From assembly GCF_900104795.1 (NCBI RefSeq), contig NZ_FNTG01000002.1, positions 2,728,001-2,792,000 on the forward strand: a stretch of DNA of 64,000 bases. The letters run 5' to 3'. The notes below the pieces were generated by a model. It made no database searches. It saw only the letters and a program-made list of their open reading frames with translations, and was not told the DNA's origin. Position numbers and translations under genes: made by a program. Positions 17,554-27,914 of this stretch are shown piece after piece. Origin of the DNA: Burkholderia sp. WP9. GTDB lineage: Bacteria; Pseudomonadota; Gammaproteobacteria; Burkholderiales; Burkholderiaceae. How positions within the stretch are numbered: the first letter of the stretch is position 1; every line of letters begins with the position of its first letter.

Positions 17554-19092
17554 CTACTGAATACGGAATGTGCCGACCATCGTCTGCAACCGCGCGGCCT
17601 GCTCATCGAGCGATGCCGCGGCGGCTGCCGCCTGTTCGACCAGTGCCGCGTTTTGCTGCGTCACCTCGTCCATCTGCGACACCGCACGATTCACCTGCTC
17701 GATACCGGTGCTCTGCTCGATCGACGCAGCGGCGATTTCGCCCATGATGTCGCTCACGCGCCGGATCGACTCTACGATCTCGCTCATCCGTTCGCCCGCG
17801 ACCGCCACCTGATCCGTGCCGTCGTCAACGCGCGCCACGGACGAATGGATCAGCTCCTTGATATCCTTCGCGGCCGCCGCGCTGCGTTGCGCGAGCGTGC
17901 GCACTTCGCCCGCGACCACCGCAAAACCGCGCCCTTCCTCGCCGGCCCGTGCCGCTTCCACCGCTGCATTGAGCGCGAGAATGTTGGTCTGGAACGCGAT
18001 GCCTTCGATGACCGTAATAATTTGGCCAATTTTGCGCGATTCGTCGGCGATGCTCTGCATCGTGCCGATCACCTCATCGACCGCATTGCCGCCGCGCTGG
18101 GTGGCATCCGTCGCGAGCACCGCCAACTGGCTCGCCTGCCGCGCGTTGTCGGCATTCTGCTTCACGGTTGCCGTCAACTGCTCCATGCTCGCCGCCGTCT
18201 CCTGCAAGGAAGCAGCCTGCTCTTCGGTGCGTTGCGACAGATCGGTGTTGCCTTGCGCGATTTCACCCGAGCCGGTCGCAATCGAATCGCTCGAATGCTG
18301 AATGCCCTTCACCAGTTCACACAACTGCAGCCGCATCTGGCTCAACGCGTACAGCAAACTCGAGCGGTCGCCCGGCTCCAGCTTGATCGCGGCGGCCAGA
18401 TTGCCCGACGCGATTTGCGCCGCAAACGCCGCGGCATCGGCCGGTTCGCCGCCCAATTCACGCTTCACGCTACGCGTCATGACCCACGCCATGCTGCCAA
18501 CCGCGGCAAAGATCGCAAGCGAAATCACGATCAGCATTTTCGCGAGTTTCCAGTACGCCGCGCTAATGTCGTCATAGAAGAACCCCGTGCCGATCCACCA
18601 TTGCCATGCCGGAATGGCGACCACGCCTTGCAGCTTGCCGACGAGCGGGGCGTCCTGAGAGCGCTTGATCAGCACGTCCACCAGTGCAATGTGATTCTTT
18701 GCAAGTCCCTGCTGATACGCCTGCGTATCGGTGAGATCGCCAGATGTGGTCTTGTTGCCGCCGGTTTTGGTGCCGACGAGACTCGGGTTCGGGTGGACCA
18801 GATTGACGCTGTCGGTATTCGTCACCCAGTAGTAGCTCTGGCTGTTCGCGTTCAGCTGACTGAGCGCCGTTTTGGCGGCAGCCTGCGCGTCGTCGCGGCT
18901 CATCTTGCCGCTCGCTTCGAGCGACTGGTAATACAGCACGAGGTGTTCCGCTTTGGTCAGCAGCGTTTCAATCTGCGCCTGACGGCTCTCGATCAGGGCA
19001 TGGTCGAGTTGCGACAGCGCGATCGCAGCGATGCTGACGACACCTGCCAAGGCGGTGCCGACAATCAAAATCAGTTTGGTCGAAATTTTCAT
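17554..19092 (-). CDS. Methyl-accepting chemotaxis protein (single-Cache type)
   Basis: A 512-residue chemoreceptor: TM1 ~7-27, a periplasmic sensor resembling a single Cache domain ([33 protein letters not shown]), TM2 ~190-212, a HAMP linker, and a long signalling coiled coil with the conserved hairpin tip ([20 protein letters not shown], then [20 protein letters not shown]). It lacks a C-terminal NWETF-like pentapeptide. The periplasmic ligand is unknown; single-Cache receptors often bind small carboxylates. A sigma-28-like sequence lies 48-75 bp upstream of the start. Confidence 0.93.
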   Translation of the reverse strand: MKISTKLILIVGTALAGVVSIAAIALSQLDHALIESRQAQIETLLTKAEHLVLYYQSLEASGKMSRDDAQAAAKTALSQLNANSQSYYWVTNTDSVNLVHPNPSLVGTKTGGNKTTSGDLTDTQAYQQGLAKNHIALVDVLIKRSQDAPLVGKLQGVVAIPAWQWWIGTGFFYDDISAAYWKLAKMLIVISLAIFAAVGSMAWVMTRSVKRELGGEPADAAAFAAQIASGNLAAAIKLEPGDRSSLLYALSQMRLQLCELVKGIQHSSDSIATGSGEIAQGNTDLSQRTEEQAASLQETAASMEQLTATVKQNADNARQASQLAVLATDATQRGGNAVDEVIGTMQSIADESRKIGQIITVIEGIAFQTNILALNAAVEAARAGEEGRGFAVVAGEVRTLAQRSAAAAKDIKELIHSSVARVDDGTDQVAVAGERMSEIVESIRRVSDIMGEIAAASIEQSTGIEQVNRAVSQMDEVTQQNAALVEQAAAAAASLDEQAARLQTMVGTFRIQ

Positions 19093-19139
19093 AGGGATCT
19101 AGCCGGCCGCGGGCATGCAAAATTAACCGTATGGTACAT

Positions 19140-19167
19140 ATAACGACCGGCGGCCCTTGAACCTTTA
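19140..19167 (-). promoter_or_regulatory. Candidate sigma-28 (FliA) promoter for the chemoreceptor gene
   Basis: Read on the minus strand: TAAA (19167-19164), 16 nt, then GTCGTTAT (19147-19140), compared with TAAA-N15-GCCGATAA. The -35 is exact, the -10 matches 5 of 8 and the spacing is one base long. Its position upstream of a chemotaxis gene supports it. Confidence 0.4.
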
Positions 19168-19290
19168 GCTTTTTTTGGGGCGGGCAGGCATGACGACCCA
19201 TTCCCCGCGCACGTCGCAACCTGCGGCCGCGATGGGCGGAGCCGACCGGGGCTGTCCCTCACTGCGGGCGGCAGCGACCTGCCGCGCGAC

Positions 19291-20229
19291 CTACTGCGCG
19301 GTCTGCTGACGTTGATACTCGTTGTGCTTCATTTGCAGGTAGTCGGCGCGGCTGACCTCGTGCAATTGCCGCGGATACTGCTCGGTCGCATCGAACCAGT
19401 CGGTGAGGCGTTTGTCGAGGCGGGCGTTGGGCGGGCTGGCAAGCGCACCGAGATAGGCGTCGATGGCAAGGTAATAGCGCATGGTATTGCGCTCCACCAG
19501 ACCGCGCACGCCGCCGATAAATTGCGACTTGCCCGTCGACGGATCCGGCGCGGAAGAAAAACCAACCTTGTCGCTGCCGAGCGTTGCCAGATAGGTTTTC
19601 ATCGCAATCCGTCCCGCCGTGCCGTAACCGTAGGCGTAGGTCAGATGGATAAAGGTGCGGTTATCGCCCACGGGTATCGCCTCCATCACGATACGGTAGT
19701 CTTTCGTGCTCAGCGGCCCCGCGGCGGCGGAGAGTTCCACGCGAAGATAATCGGGGCTGCTCGCGACCGGGTGATAGTTGAATTGCACGCGGTAGGACGA
19801 GGAAAGCGATTCCTCGGTTTTCTTGCCGATGTTCACCGCGAGGACCGCGCCGCTCGCGCTCGTCGATGCATGGCAGTATTTGGTGTTCTGGTGCAGGATC
19901 AGCACGTCGCACCAGTTGGCCGGCCCCTGAGCCGGGTCGTTGAGCGTAGCGTTGACCGCCTGGAACGGATAGTCGAGCACACCGTAAATATCGCCCTTGA
20001 GTGCCGAGGGCAACTCCTGCGATTCGAGGTACAGCGGTCGCTGGAACGGGTTGTGAGCCAGTTGCTGCGTCAGGCTCCGGTATTTGTCACCCAGGCTCGC
20101 CGCGTTGTCGGCGGCTTGCGCGAAGGCGCTCTGGGAAAGGCAGCAGAACACCGCCAGCGTCGCGGCCATCAGCCACTGTCGCGCGCTCCGGTTGCCGGCT
20201 GGGGATTTGACAAGCCTACCCATGGACAT
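19291..20229 (-). CDS. Exported protein of unknown function
   Basis: A 312-residue protein with a signal peptide (WLMAATLAVFCCLSQSAFA, residues ~19-37). The mature part has no domain I can name: it contains RPLYLESQELPSALKGDIYG, WCDVLILHQNTKYCH with two cysteines, and a C-terminal helix-rich end. Probably periplasmic. The gene is on the same strand as the two chemoreceptors and between them; whether it works with them is unknown. Confidence 0.75.
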   Translation of the reverse strand: MSMGRLVKSPAGNRSARQWLMAATLAVFCCLSQSAFAQAADNAASLGDKYRSLTQQLAHNPFQRPLYLESQELPSALKGDIYGVLDYPFQAVNATLNDPAQGPANWCDVLILHQNTKYCHASTSASGAVLAVNIGKKTEESLSSSYRVQFNYHPVASSPDYLRVELSAAAGPLSTKDYRIVMEAIPVGDNRTFIHLTYAYGYGTAGRIAMKTYLATLGSDKVGFSSAPDPSTGKSQFIGGVRGLVERNTMRYYLAIDAYLGALASPPNARLDKRLTDWFDATEQYPRQLHEVSRADYLQMKHNEYQRQQTAQ

Positions 20230-20362
20230 GCTCCTTCTCCTCGCTCAGGTTGCGGGGCGCCGTGCATGGATCGGATCGTGGCGCGCCGGTTGCCTCCGCA
20301 TTCTTGCAGCCGGCGGCGTGGTTTGTACATCCGTAATCGCGGCTGTCTTGCAACCGGCCGGA

Positions 20363-21958
20363 TTAGACGGATAGTACCGGTGCGTCGCCGCTCGTGCCGG
20401 CTTCGGCGTCCACATGGAAGGCGCCGGCCGCGCGTTGCAGGCTCGTTGCCTGCTCCTTCAGCGACTGTGCCGCGGCTGCCGCCTGCTCGACGAGTGCCGC
20501 GTTCTGCTGCGTCATGCTGTCCATCTGCGTGACCGCGAGGTTCACCTGGTCGATGCCGGCGCTTTGCTCGGCGGCCGCCGCCGCGATCTCCTGCACGACG
20601 CCGGTCACGCGCATGATCGCGTCGCGCGCCTGGTCGATCGTCGAACCGGTGTTTTCGACCAGGGTCGCGCCGCTGCCGACGCTGTCCACCGCACGACTGA
20701 TCAACTGGCGGATTTCCTTTGCCGCGGTCGCGCTGCGCTGCGCGAGGCTGCGCACCTCGCCCGCGACGACCGCGAAACCGCGGCCCTGTTCGCCCGCGCG
20801 CGCCGCTTCGACCGCCGCATTCAATGCGAGGATGTTGGTCTGGAACGCAATGCCTTCGATCGTCGCGATGATCTCGACCATGCGGCCCGATTCGTTCGAG
20901 ATGGCTTTCATTGCCGAGACGGCTTGCCCGATCATGTCGCCGCCGCGGTTGGCGATATCCGCCGCGCTGGCCGCAAGCCCGCTCGCGGTACGCGCGTGGT
21001 CCGCAGTCTGGCGGACCATCGCTGCCATCTGCTCCATGCTCGACGCCGTTTCCTGCAACGAGGCCGCCTGGTTCTCGGTGCGCGACGACAGATCCGCATT
21101 GCCGTTCGCGATCTCGTTCGCGCCGCACGCGACGTTGTCCGAGGCGTGCTTGATCTGCCGGACGGTGCCCGTCAGCGCATCGCGCATTCGCTGCATGACG
21201 TGCAGCAGGCTCGACGTGTCGCCGTCGCGTGTGTGGATCGCCACCGTGAGGTCGCCTGATGCGATCGCATCCGCCACGTTCGCAGCGTAGGCCGGTTCGC
21301 CGCCGACCGTGCGCACGATGCTGCGGTTCGTGAGCGCGACGAGTGTCACGAGCACCACCGACACCGCCACGAAGATCGCGCCGATCAGCCACAGCGATTG
21401 CATGAACGCAGCGTCGATGTCGTCGACATAGGCGCCGGTCGCGATGATCCAGTCCCACGGCGCATAGCGCACCACGTAGCCGATCTTGCCGACCGCCTGC
21501 GCGGCCGCCGCACCAGGATGCGGGAACACATAGTCGACGAAGCCACCTTCCGGCGCCTGCGCGACCGACGCGAACGTCACGTAATGGTGACGGCCGTCGG
21601 CATCGGCGCTGTTCGCGAGATCCTTGCCTTCGAGCGCCGGCTTGATCGGATGCATCACCATCCGCGGCGTCGAGTTGATGACGAGAAAGTAGCCGTCTTC
21701 GCCATAGCGGATGCCGCGCAGGCGTTCGAGTGCCTGCTTGCGGGCGTCCGCCTCCGGCAGCGCGCCGCTTTGCGCCAGCGCCCCGTATTCCGCCACGACG
21801 CTGAGCCCGACGTGCGCGACGTTGGTGAGGTCGTGCTTACGCTCCTCGATGCGCGTCTCGCGCGACTGCCACGCTGCCGACACCGAAACGGCCAGCAGGG
21901 CGCCGAGGCTGATGATCAGCGGCAGCCACAGTTTTTGCGTAAAACTGAGCTTGTGCAT
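20363..21958 (-). CDS. Methyl-accepting chemotaxis protein (single-Cache type)
   Basis: A 531-residue chemoreceptor with TM1 near residues 10-30, a periplasmic Cache-like domain ([40 protein letters not shown]), TM2 ~190-210, HAMP, and a signalling domain with the same conserved tip as its neighbour. The start at 21958 is supported by AGAGGA about 7 nt upstream. The two receptors share domain order but differ in the sensor region, so they likely detect different ligands. No C-terminal pentapeptide. Confidence 0.93.
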   Translation of the reverse strand: MHKLSFTQKLWLPLIISLGALLAVSVSAAWQSRETRIEERKHDLTNVAHVGLSVVAEYGALAQSGALPEADARKQALERLRGIRYGEDGYFLVINSTPRMVMHPIKPALEGKDLANSADADGRHHYVTFASVAQAPEGGFVDYVFPHPGAAAAQAVGKIGYVVRYAPWDWIIATGAYVDDIDAAFMQSLWLIGAIFVAVSVVLVTLVALTNRSIVRTVGGEPAYAANVADAIASGDLTVAIHTRDGDTSSLLHVMQRMRDALTGTVRQIKHASDNVACGANEIANGNADLSSRTENQAASLQETASSMEQMAAMVRQTADHARTASGLAASAADIANRGGDMIGQAVSAMKAISNESGRMVEIIATIEGIAFQTNILALNAAVEAARAGEQGRGFAVVAGEVRSLAQRSATAAKEIRQLISRAVDSVGSGATLVENTGSTIDQARDAIMRVTGVVQEIAAAAAEQSAGIDQVNLAVTQMDSMTQQNAALVEQAAAAAQSLKEQATSLQRAAGAFHVDAEAGTSGDAPVLSV

Positions 21959-22379
21959 CGTGAGTCCTCTCGAAAACGAATGGAAATCGCGCACGGTTGC
22001 CGGGCGAAGCGGCGCGTGACTGGGCCCGCCGCGTGGTGCCGGTGGACTGGCCTGCGCCCGGGGCGTTCCTTTTCGAGTTATCGGCGGATGTCAGCGGAAG
22101 TTTCGTCCTGTGAAACCCTTGGTTGTGGGCGGTTTCCCCAGGCGCGTGGCAAGTGGCACGCGGTGCCTGCGCGCACGCCATGCGAGCGTTTTCGTGCAGC
22201 CCGGCAGGCTGGCAGGGGGCGTGAGCATCGCTGGCCGGACGGCAGCGCTGAATAGAGAGGTGGAGTTCGCGCGCGAACCGAGTCGCGCGCGAGGTGTATT
22301 TCACGAAGGCTACGCGCAACAGGATTCTGTCGGCGTAGCTTTCCGCGTCAGTCCAATATTCGAGCCTGGGCGGTAAGGC
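21959..22379. other. Gene-free interval carrying a sigma-28 promoter
   Basis: The 421 bp between the chemoreceptor start and the gabD stop contain no convincing gene. A plus-strand frame at 22110-22376 has no ribosome binding site and an arginine-rich, unfamiliar product. The only feature I support is the promoter at 22078-22104. Confidence 0.5.
22078..22104 (-). promoter_or_regulatory. Sigma-28 (FliA) promoter for the chemoreceptor at 20363-21958
   Basis: On the minus strand GAAA (22104-22101), exactly 15 nt, then GCCGATAA (22085-22078). The -10 is a perfect match to the FliA consensus and the -35 differs at one base. It lies 120 bp upstream of the start. Confidence 0.65.
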
Positions 22380-23840
22380 TCAGATCCCACCGACACACAT
22401 GTACTTGATGACCACGTAATCGTCGATGCCGTAGTGCGACCCTTCGCGGCCCAGGCCCGATTGCTTGACGCCGCCGAACGGCGCGACCTCGTTCGAGATC
22501 AGGCCCGTGTTGATGCCGACCATGCCGTATTCGAGCGCTTCGGCGACACGCCAGACGCGCCCGATATCGCGGCTATAGAAATACGACGCGAGGCCGAACT
22601 CGGTATCGTTGGCAAGGCCGATCACTTCCTCGTCCGACGAGAAGCGGAACAGCGGCGCGAGCGGCCCGAAGGTTTCGTCGCGCGCGACCTTCATGGCCGG
22701 CGTGACATCCGCGAGCACCGTCGGCTCGAAGAAGCCGTGGCCGAGCGCATGACGCTTGCCACCGGTCAAGATACGCGCGCCTTTGGCGAGCGCGTCTTCG
22801 ATATGCGACTCGACCTTGAGCACGGCCGCTTCATTGATCAGCGGACCTTGCGTGACGCCGTCTTCGGTGCCGCGGCCCACCTTCAGCTGTTCGACGGCGA
22901 CGCGCAGTTTCTCGGCGAACGCGTCGTAGACCTTGTCGTGCACATAGAAACGGTTCGTGCACACGCAGGTCTGGCCGCTATTGCGATACTTCGACGCAAT
23001 CGCGCCGGCCACCGCGGCATCCAGATCCGCGTCGTCGAACACGATGAACGGCGCGTTGCCGCCGAGTTCGAGCGACACCTTCTTGACCGTCGGCGCGCAC
23101 TGCGCCATGAGCAGACGGCCGACCGGCGTCGAGCCGGTGAACGACAGCTTGCGCACGATCGGATTGCCCGTCATTTCCGCGCCAATGGCTTTCGGCTCGC
23201 CGGTCACGACGTTGAACACACCGCGCGGCACGCCGGCGCGCTCGGCCAGCACGGCGAGCGCGAGCGCGGAGAGCGGCGTGGCTTCAGCCGGTTTGACGAT
23301 GATCGGGCAGCCCGCCGCGAGCGCCGGACCGACCTTGCGGGTAATCATCGCGGCCGGGAAGTTCCACGGCGTGATAGCCGCGCAAACGCCGATCGGTTCT
23401 TTCGTCACGACGATGCGCTTGTCGTTCGCCGGCGTCGGGATCGTGTCGCCGTTCACGCGCTTGCCTTCTTCCGCGAACCATTCCAGGAACGAAGCGGCGT
23501 ACTGGATTTCGCCCTTGGCCTCGGCGAGCGGCTTGCCTTGTTCCGTGGTGAGGATCGTCGCCAGATCGTCGGCGTTCTCGATCATCAGGTCATGCCATTT
23601 GCGCAGGATCACCGCGCGCTGCTTCGCGGTCGTGGCGCGCCATGTGGGCCACGCGGCGTTGGCCGTGTCGATCGCGCGGCGGGTTTCCGCCGTGCCCATG
23701 CGCGGCACCGTCGCAATGACTTCGCCCGTGGCGGGGTTCTTCACTTCGAAGGTCGCGCCGTCGTCCGCGCCTTGCCATTCGCCTGCGATGTAGGCGTGCG
23801 TTTTCAGCAGCGACGGGTCTTTCAGGGTCAACGTGGTCAT
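22380..23840 (-). CDS. gabD: Succinate-semialdehyde dehydrogenase (NAD(P)+)
   Basis: A 486-residue aldehyde dehydrogenase. Key motifs are LELGGNAPF (general base Glu), NSGQTCVCTNRF (catalytic Cys) and the NAD-binding GSTPVGRLL. The length and close spacing (10 bp) to gabT identify it as GabD, which oxidises succinate semialdehyde to succinate in the last step of GABA degradation. Cytoplasmic. Confidence 0.93.
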   Translation of the reverse strand: MTTLTLKDPSLLKTHAYIAGEWQGADDGATFEVKNPATGEVIATVPRMGTAETRRAIDTANAAWPTWRATTAKQRAVILRKWHDLMIENADDLATILTTEQGKPLAEAKGEIQYAASFLEWFAEEGKRVNGDTIPTPANDKRIVVTKEPIGVCAAITPWNFPAAMITRKVGPALAAGCPIIVKPAEATPLSALALAVLAERAGVPRGVFNVVTGEPKAIGAEMTGNPIVRKLSFTGSTPVGRLLMAQCAPTVKKVSLELGGNAPFIVFDDADLDAAVAGAIASKYRNSGQTCVCTNRFYVHDKVYDAFAEKLRVAVEQLKVGRGTEDGVTQGPLINEAAVLKVESHIEDALAKGARILTGGKRHALGHGFFEPTVLADVTPAMKVARDETFGPLAPLFRFSSDEEVIGLANDTEFGLASYFYSRDIGRVWRVAEALEYGMVGINTGLISNEVAPFGGVKQSGLGREGSHYGIDDYVVIKYMCVGGI

Positions 23841-23850
23841 GTGTCGATCC

Positions 23851-25134
23851 TCAAGCCGCGATCGCGACGCTGTCTTTGATCACGTCGCCGAGAATTGCCA
23901 TGGCTTCGTCGAAAACCGCGTCCTGAATCGTGAGCGGGAACAGGAAACGCACCACGTTCGAATAGACGCCGCACACCAGCAGCAGCAAGCCGCGTTCGAG
24001 CGCGCGAGTCTGCACGCGCTTGGTGAACTCCGCATCCGGCTCCGAGCTGCCTGCCTTGCAGAACTCGACGGCAACCATGCCGCCGGGGCCGCGCACGTCC
24101 GCGATCTGGGGCACTTCGCTTTGCAGCGCGATCAGCTTGGCCTTGACGCGGTCACCCAGGACTGTGGCGCGCTCGCACAGCTTCTCTTCGTCGATGATAT
24201 CGAGCACCGCATGCGCGGCGGCAACGGCCAAAGGATTGCCCGCATACGTGCCGCCGAGGCCGCCAGGCGCGGCAGCATCCATCACGTCCGCGCGGCCGAT
24301 CACGCCCGACAGCGGCATGCCGCCGGCAAGGCTCTTGGCGACCGTCATCAGATCGGGCACCACGTCGTAGTGATGCATGGCGAACAGCTTGCCGGTGCGT
24401 GCGAAACCGGTTTGGACTTCGTCGGCGATTAGCAGAATGCCGTGCTCATTGCACAGCTTGCGCAAGGCGCGCACGAATTCGGCCGGCGCCGGATAGAAAC
24501 CGCCTTCGCCCTGAACCGGCTCGAAAATGATCGCGGCCACGCGCTTCGGATCGATGTCGGCCTTGAACAGGAATTCGATGGCCTTCAGCGAGTCGGCTGT
24601 GGTCACGCCGTGCAGCGGATTCGGGAACGGGGCGTGGAACACGTCCGACGGGAACGGGCCAAAGCCGATCTTGTACGGCGCGACCTTGCCGGTCAGCGCC
24701 ATGCCCATCAACGTACGGCCGTGGAAACCGCCGGTGAAGGCGATCACGCCCGGGCGGCCGGTCGCGGCGCGGGCGATCTTGATCGCGTTTTCGACGGCTT
24801 CGGCGCCGGTCGTGAAGAACGCGGTTTTCTTCGGATGGTCGCCGGGCGCGCGCTCGTTGAGCTTCTCGGCCAGTTCGACATACGAAGCGTACGGCACGAT
24901 CTGATACGCCGTGTGGGTGAAATGGTCGAGCTGATCGCGAATCGCGGCGACGATCTTCGGATGACGGTGGCCCGTGTTGCAGACGGCGATACCGGCCGCG
25001 AAGTCGATGAAACGGCGGCCCTCGACGTCCCACAATTCCGCGTTTTCAGCGCGCTCGGCGTAGAAATCGCACATCACTCCGACGCCGCGCGGTGTGGCAG
25101 CGTCTTTGCGGCTTTTCAGTTCGGCATTCTTCAT
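23851..25134 (-). CDS. gabT: 4-aminobutyrate--2-oxoglutarate transaminase
   Basis: A 427-residue class III PLP aminotransferase. Motifs include GAEAVENAIKIARAATGRPG, LIADEVQTGFARTGKLFA and the PLP-lysine region MTVAKSLAGGMPLSG. It converts GABA and 2-oxoglutarate to succinate semialdehyde and glutamate. AAGGAG followed by 6 nt points to the ATG at 25134 rather than the ATG two codons upstream. It heads the gabTD operon, divergent from gabR. Confidence 0.94.
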   Translation of the reverse strand: MKNAELKSRKDAATPRGVGVMCDFYAERAENAELWDVEGRRFIDFAAGIAVCNTGHRHPKIVAAIRDQLDHFTHTAYQIVPYASYVELAEKLNERAPGDHPKKTAFFTTGAEAVENAIKIARAATGRPGVIAFTGGFHGRTLMGMALTGKVAPYKIGFGPFPSDVFHAPFPNPLHGVTTADSLKAIEFLFKADIDPKRVAAIIFEPVQGEGGFYPAPAEFVRALRKLCNEHGILLIADEVQTGFARTGKLFAMHHYDVVPDLMTVAKSLAGGMPLSGVIGRADVMDAAAPGGLGGTYAGNPLAVAAAHAVLDIIDEEKLCERATVLGDRVKAKLIALQSEVPQIADVRGPGGMVAVEFCKAGSSEPDAEFTKRVQTRALERGLLLLVCGVYSNVVRFLFPLTIQDAVFDEAMAILGDVIKDSVAIAA

Positions 25135-25197
25135 GGTCATCTCCTTCGCTCCTCGGTTTTGCGGACGCCGCGCGCTCAGCGCAGCACATGCAGCGAC

Positions 25198-25253
25198 TAT
25201 AATGAGATTTGGCTCTTAACTTCAGAGCCATTTCAATAAAATTATAGGAGCCA
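25198..25253. promoter_or_regulatory. Divergent gabT/gabR promoter region with a TGGCTC inverted repeat
   Basis: A plus-strand TATAAT lies at 25198-25203 and a minus-strand TATAAT at 25246-25241. Between and beside them are TGGCTC (25210-25215), GAGCCA (25225-25230) and a further GAGCCA (25248-25253) that includes the gabR ribosome binding site. The repeat is well placed for GabR to control itself and gabTD. Matching -35 boxes are weak, as expected if activation is needed. Confidence 0.6.
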
Positions 25254-25257
25254 ATCC

Positions 25258-26763
25258 ATGCGTGCGAGCGTTTTGTCCGACTGGCTGGCCCAGCGCCTCG
25301 ACCGCGGCAATGGGCAGCCGATCTATCGCCAGCTGCATCGGCTCTTGCAGCAGGCGATCCTGTCGCGCGAACTGCCGCCGGGCAGCAAGGTGCCGTCGTC
25401 GCGTTTGCTGGCGCAGGAGTTGGGCATCGGGCGCAATACCGTCACGCAGGTGTACGAGCAACTCGTGCTCGAAGGCTATGTGAGTTCGGCGACCGGGCGT
25501 GGCACGTTCGTTGCCGACAGCGCCCCGGACGAGATCGTCGGCGTGCCCGATGCCGTGGCGCCCGACGTGCGGCCGGAGCCGCTGCCGCAGCAGGCGAGGC
25601 GAGCGCTTTCCACGCGCGGCGCGCGGCTGGTGGCGGGCGCGGGCGTGTCCAAGCGTCAGTGGGGCGCGTTCATGCCTGGCGTGCCGGACGTCACGAAATT
25701 TCCGGCGCGGGTGTGGAGCCGCTTGCACAACAAATATTGGCGCCGGCTGCGGCCGGACCTGCTCACGTACGCGCCGGGCGGCGGGCTGGCGTCTCTGCGG
25801 CACGCGCTGGCCGACTATCTGCGCACCTCGCGCTCGGTGCGCTGTACGCCGGAGCAGATCATCATCACGACCGGCATTCACCAGTCGGTCGACCTCGCCG
25901 TGCGCCTGTTGTCCGATCCGGGCGACGTGATCTGGACCGAGGATCCCTGTTATTGGGGCGTGCGTAGCGTGCTCCACGTGTCCGGCCTGCAATCGCGGCC
26001 GATCGCCGTCGACGAGGAAGGCATCAATCCTTCCGCCGACGACCTCGCGCAGCCGCCGAAGCTGATGCTCGTCACGCCTTCGCATCAATACCCGCTTGGC
26101 ATGGTGATGAGTCTCGCGCGGCGCCGCATGCTGCTCGAATATGCGCGGCTGAACCAGTGCTGGATCATCGAGGACGATTACGACAGCGAATTCCGCTATG
26201 GCAGCCGGCCGCTCGCATCGTTGCAAGGGTTGGATACGTCGGGGCAGGTGATCTACGTGGGCAGCTTCGGCAAGACGCTGTTTCCGGGTTTGCGCATTGG
26301 CTACCTCGTCGTGCCGGAGGCGCTGGCGGAGAGCTTTGCCACCGCGAGCGCCGAGTTGTATCGCGAGGGGCAGCTGTTGCAGCAGGCGATGCTCGCGGAG
26401 TTCATTGCCGAAGGGCATTTCACGTCGCATATCCGCAAGATGCGCACGCTCTACGGACAGCGCCGCCAGACGCTGCTCGATGCCGCCGCGCAGCGTTACG
26501 GCGACGCGTTGCCGGCCGTGGGCGGCGACGCCGGCCTGCATCTGGTGATGCAGTTGCCCGAAGGCAGCGACGACCGGCGGGTGGCCGCCGCCGCGCTGGA
26601 GCGCAATATCGTGGTGCGGCCTTTGTCGGGGTACTACGCGCAGCCGTCGCTGGCGCCGTCGGGTTTGCTGATCGGCTACGCGTGCGTGCCGGATGAGGAG
26701 ATCGCGCCGGCGTTCAATACGCTGGCCGATGCGATCGATGCGACGTTGCCGGAGTTTGCGTGA
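25258..26763 (+). CDS. gabR: GabR-like MocR family PLP-dependent regulator
   Basis: A 501-residue regulator with an N-terminal GntR winged helix (~15-85; SRLLAQELGIGRNTVTQVYE) fused to a class I aminotransferase-like domain. The PLP lysine is Lys339 in GSFGKTLFPGLR, with IIEDDYDSEF as the cofactor-binding aspartate region. GabR proteins sense GABA through PLP and activate gabT and gabD. The start has AGGAG 7 nt upstream. Context and architecture agree well. Confidence 0.92.
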   Translation: MRASVLSDWLAQRLDRGNGQPIYRQLHRLLQQAILSRELPPGSKVPSSRLLAQELGIGRNTVTQVYEQLVLEGYVSSATGRGTFVADSAPDEIVGVPDAVAPDVRPEPLPQQARRALSTRGARLVAGAGVSKRQWGAFMPGVPDVTKFPARVWSRLHNKYWRRLRPDLLTYAPGGGLASLRHALADYLRTSRSVRCTPEQIIITTGIHQSVDLAVRLLSDPGDVIWTEDPCYWGVRSVLHVSGLQSRPIAVDEEGINPSADDLAQPPKLMLVTPSHQYPLGMVMSLARRRMLLEYARLNQCWIIEDDYDSEFRYGSRPLASLQGLDTSGQVIYVGSFGKTLFPGLRIGYLVVPEALAESFATASAELYREGQLLQQAMLAEFIAEGHFTSHIRKMRTLYGQRRQTLLDAAAQRYGDALPAVGGDAGLHLVMQLPEGSDDRRVAAAALERNIVVRPLSGYYAQPSLAPSGLLIGYACVPDEEIAPAFNTLADAIDATLPEFA

Positions 26764-26778
26764 GGGAAGAACTCAAAC

Positions 26779-27615
26779 TCAAGTCCTGATCAGCACCGCC
26801 CCCAACGTCACCAGCGCGCACGCAACGATACGCCGCGTGGTCAGCTTCTCGCGCATGAACAGCCAGCCGATCAGCACCGCGAAGATCGAGCTCATCTCGC
26901 GCAGCGCGGAGACCATCGCGATCGGCAGATAGCGGTAAGCCTCGATGATCAGGCAGTAAGCGCTCAACGCGAGCACGCCCGACGCCATGCCCTTGAACAC
27001 CACGGCGCGGCCGATGAAAAGCCCTTTCGCGCCGCCGCGCCAATGCCAGGCGAGCAGAAACTGCGGGATATTCCAGATCAGATAGACCCACATGATGTAG
27101 CTCAGGCCATTGCCCGCCACGCGCGCGCCGATTCCGTCGACCACCGAATACGCGGAGATGAACAGGCCGGTCAGGAGCGCGAAGGGCACGCTCTCGCCGG
27201 AAAAGCGCATGCCGCGTCGAAACGCCAGCGAGACGATGCCGATCGACACCAGCGCGACGCCGATCGCGGCCAACGGCTTGAGCGCCTCATGGGCGAAGAC
27301 CAGTGCGCCGACGAACACGAGCATCGGCGAAAGGCCGCGCGCAATCGGATAGATCTGCCCGAAGTCGCCGCTTTTATAGGCGCGAATCAGCGCCAGCAGA
27401 TAACCGAATTCCAGCACGACCGATGCAAAGATGTACGGCCACGCCTGCGGCGCGGGCATGGGCAGTACGACCACGCCGACCGCGCTCACGGCGATATACG
27501 GAATCGCCATCATGCCGAGCAGCCAGACGCGATCTTCCGAAAGATGCAGGAACGCGTTCCACGTGGCGTGAAGCAGCGCGGAGAGCAGCACCAGCAAAAC
27601 GACAAAGGTTTCCAT
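26779..27615 (-). CDS. DMT superfamily (EamA) permease
   Basis: A 278-residue integral membrane protein with about 10 hydrophobic segments in two repeats (VLVFVGALVFAHEALKPLAA; SSIFAVLIGWLFMREKLTTR). EamA permeases export or import small metabolites. It is convergent with gabR, 15 bp apart; substrate unknown. Confidence 0.88.
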   Translation of the reverse strand: METFVVLLVLLSALLHATWNAFLHLSEDRVWLLGMMAIPYIAVSAVGVVVLPMPAPQAWPYIFASVVLEFGYLLALIRAYKSGDFGQIYPIARGLSPMLVFVGALVFAHEALKPLAAIGVALVSIGIVSLAFRRGMRFSGESVPFALLTGLFISAYSVVDGIGARVAGNGLSYIMWVYLIWNIPQFLLAWHWRGGAKGLFIGRAVVFKGMASGVLALSAYCLIIEAYRYLPIAMVSALREMSSIFAVLIGWLFMREKLTTRRIVACALVTLGAVLIRT

Positions 27616-27914
27616 CGAAGACCGGGAAGAGGGGAAGCGAAGGCCCGGGTTGCGGGCCGCAAGCCCGTGATTATTCCAGCAGAACGCCGGGATAGAGGAG
27701 TGGACGACTCGATTGGAGGGGTTTTATTTGGGGAAATGCGGCGATTTGTGGCGTCAAAGAGACGCCGCCCGGACGGGCCGGCAGCGCCGTACGCAGGTTG
27801 AACTGCAAACTGAAACGCGGCGCGACGCCGGGCGAGAAGTCGACGAAGCGCTGCTTCGTCAGACCCTCCCGCCGGGCCGTCACGCCGGGGCAACCTCATG
27901 AGACTTCTGTCACC

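Noticed and set aside
22110..22376. 88-residue plus-strand frame before gabD
   Set aside because: No ribosome site, Arg-rich product, and it crosses the chemoreceptor promoter region.
27616..27914. Small frame or control element between the DMT gene and phnE
   Set aside because: Only a short GACGAAGC/GCTTCGTC dyad (27842-27860) is visible and no convincing gene; not enough to annotate.
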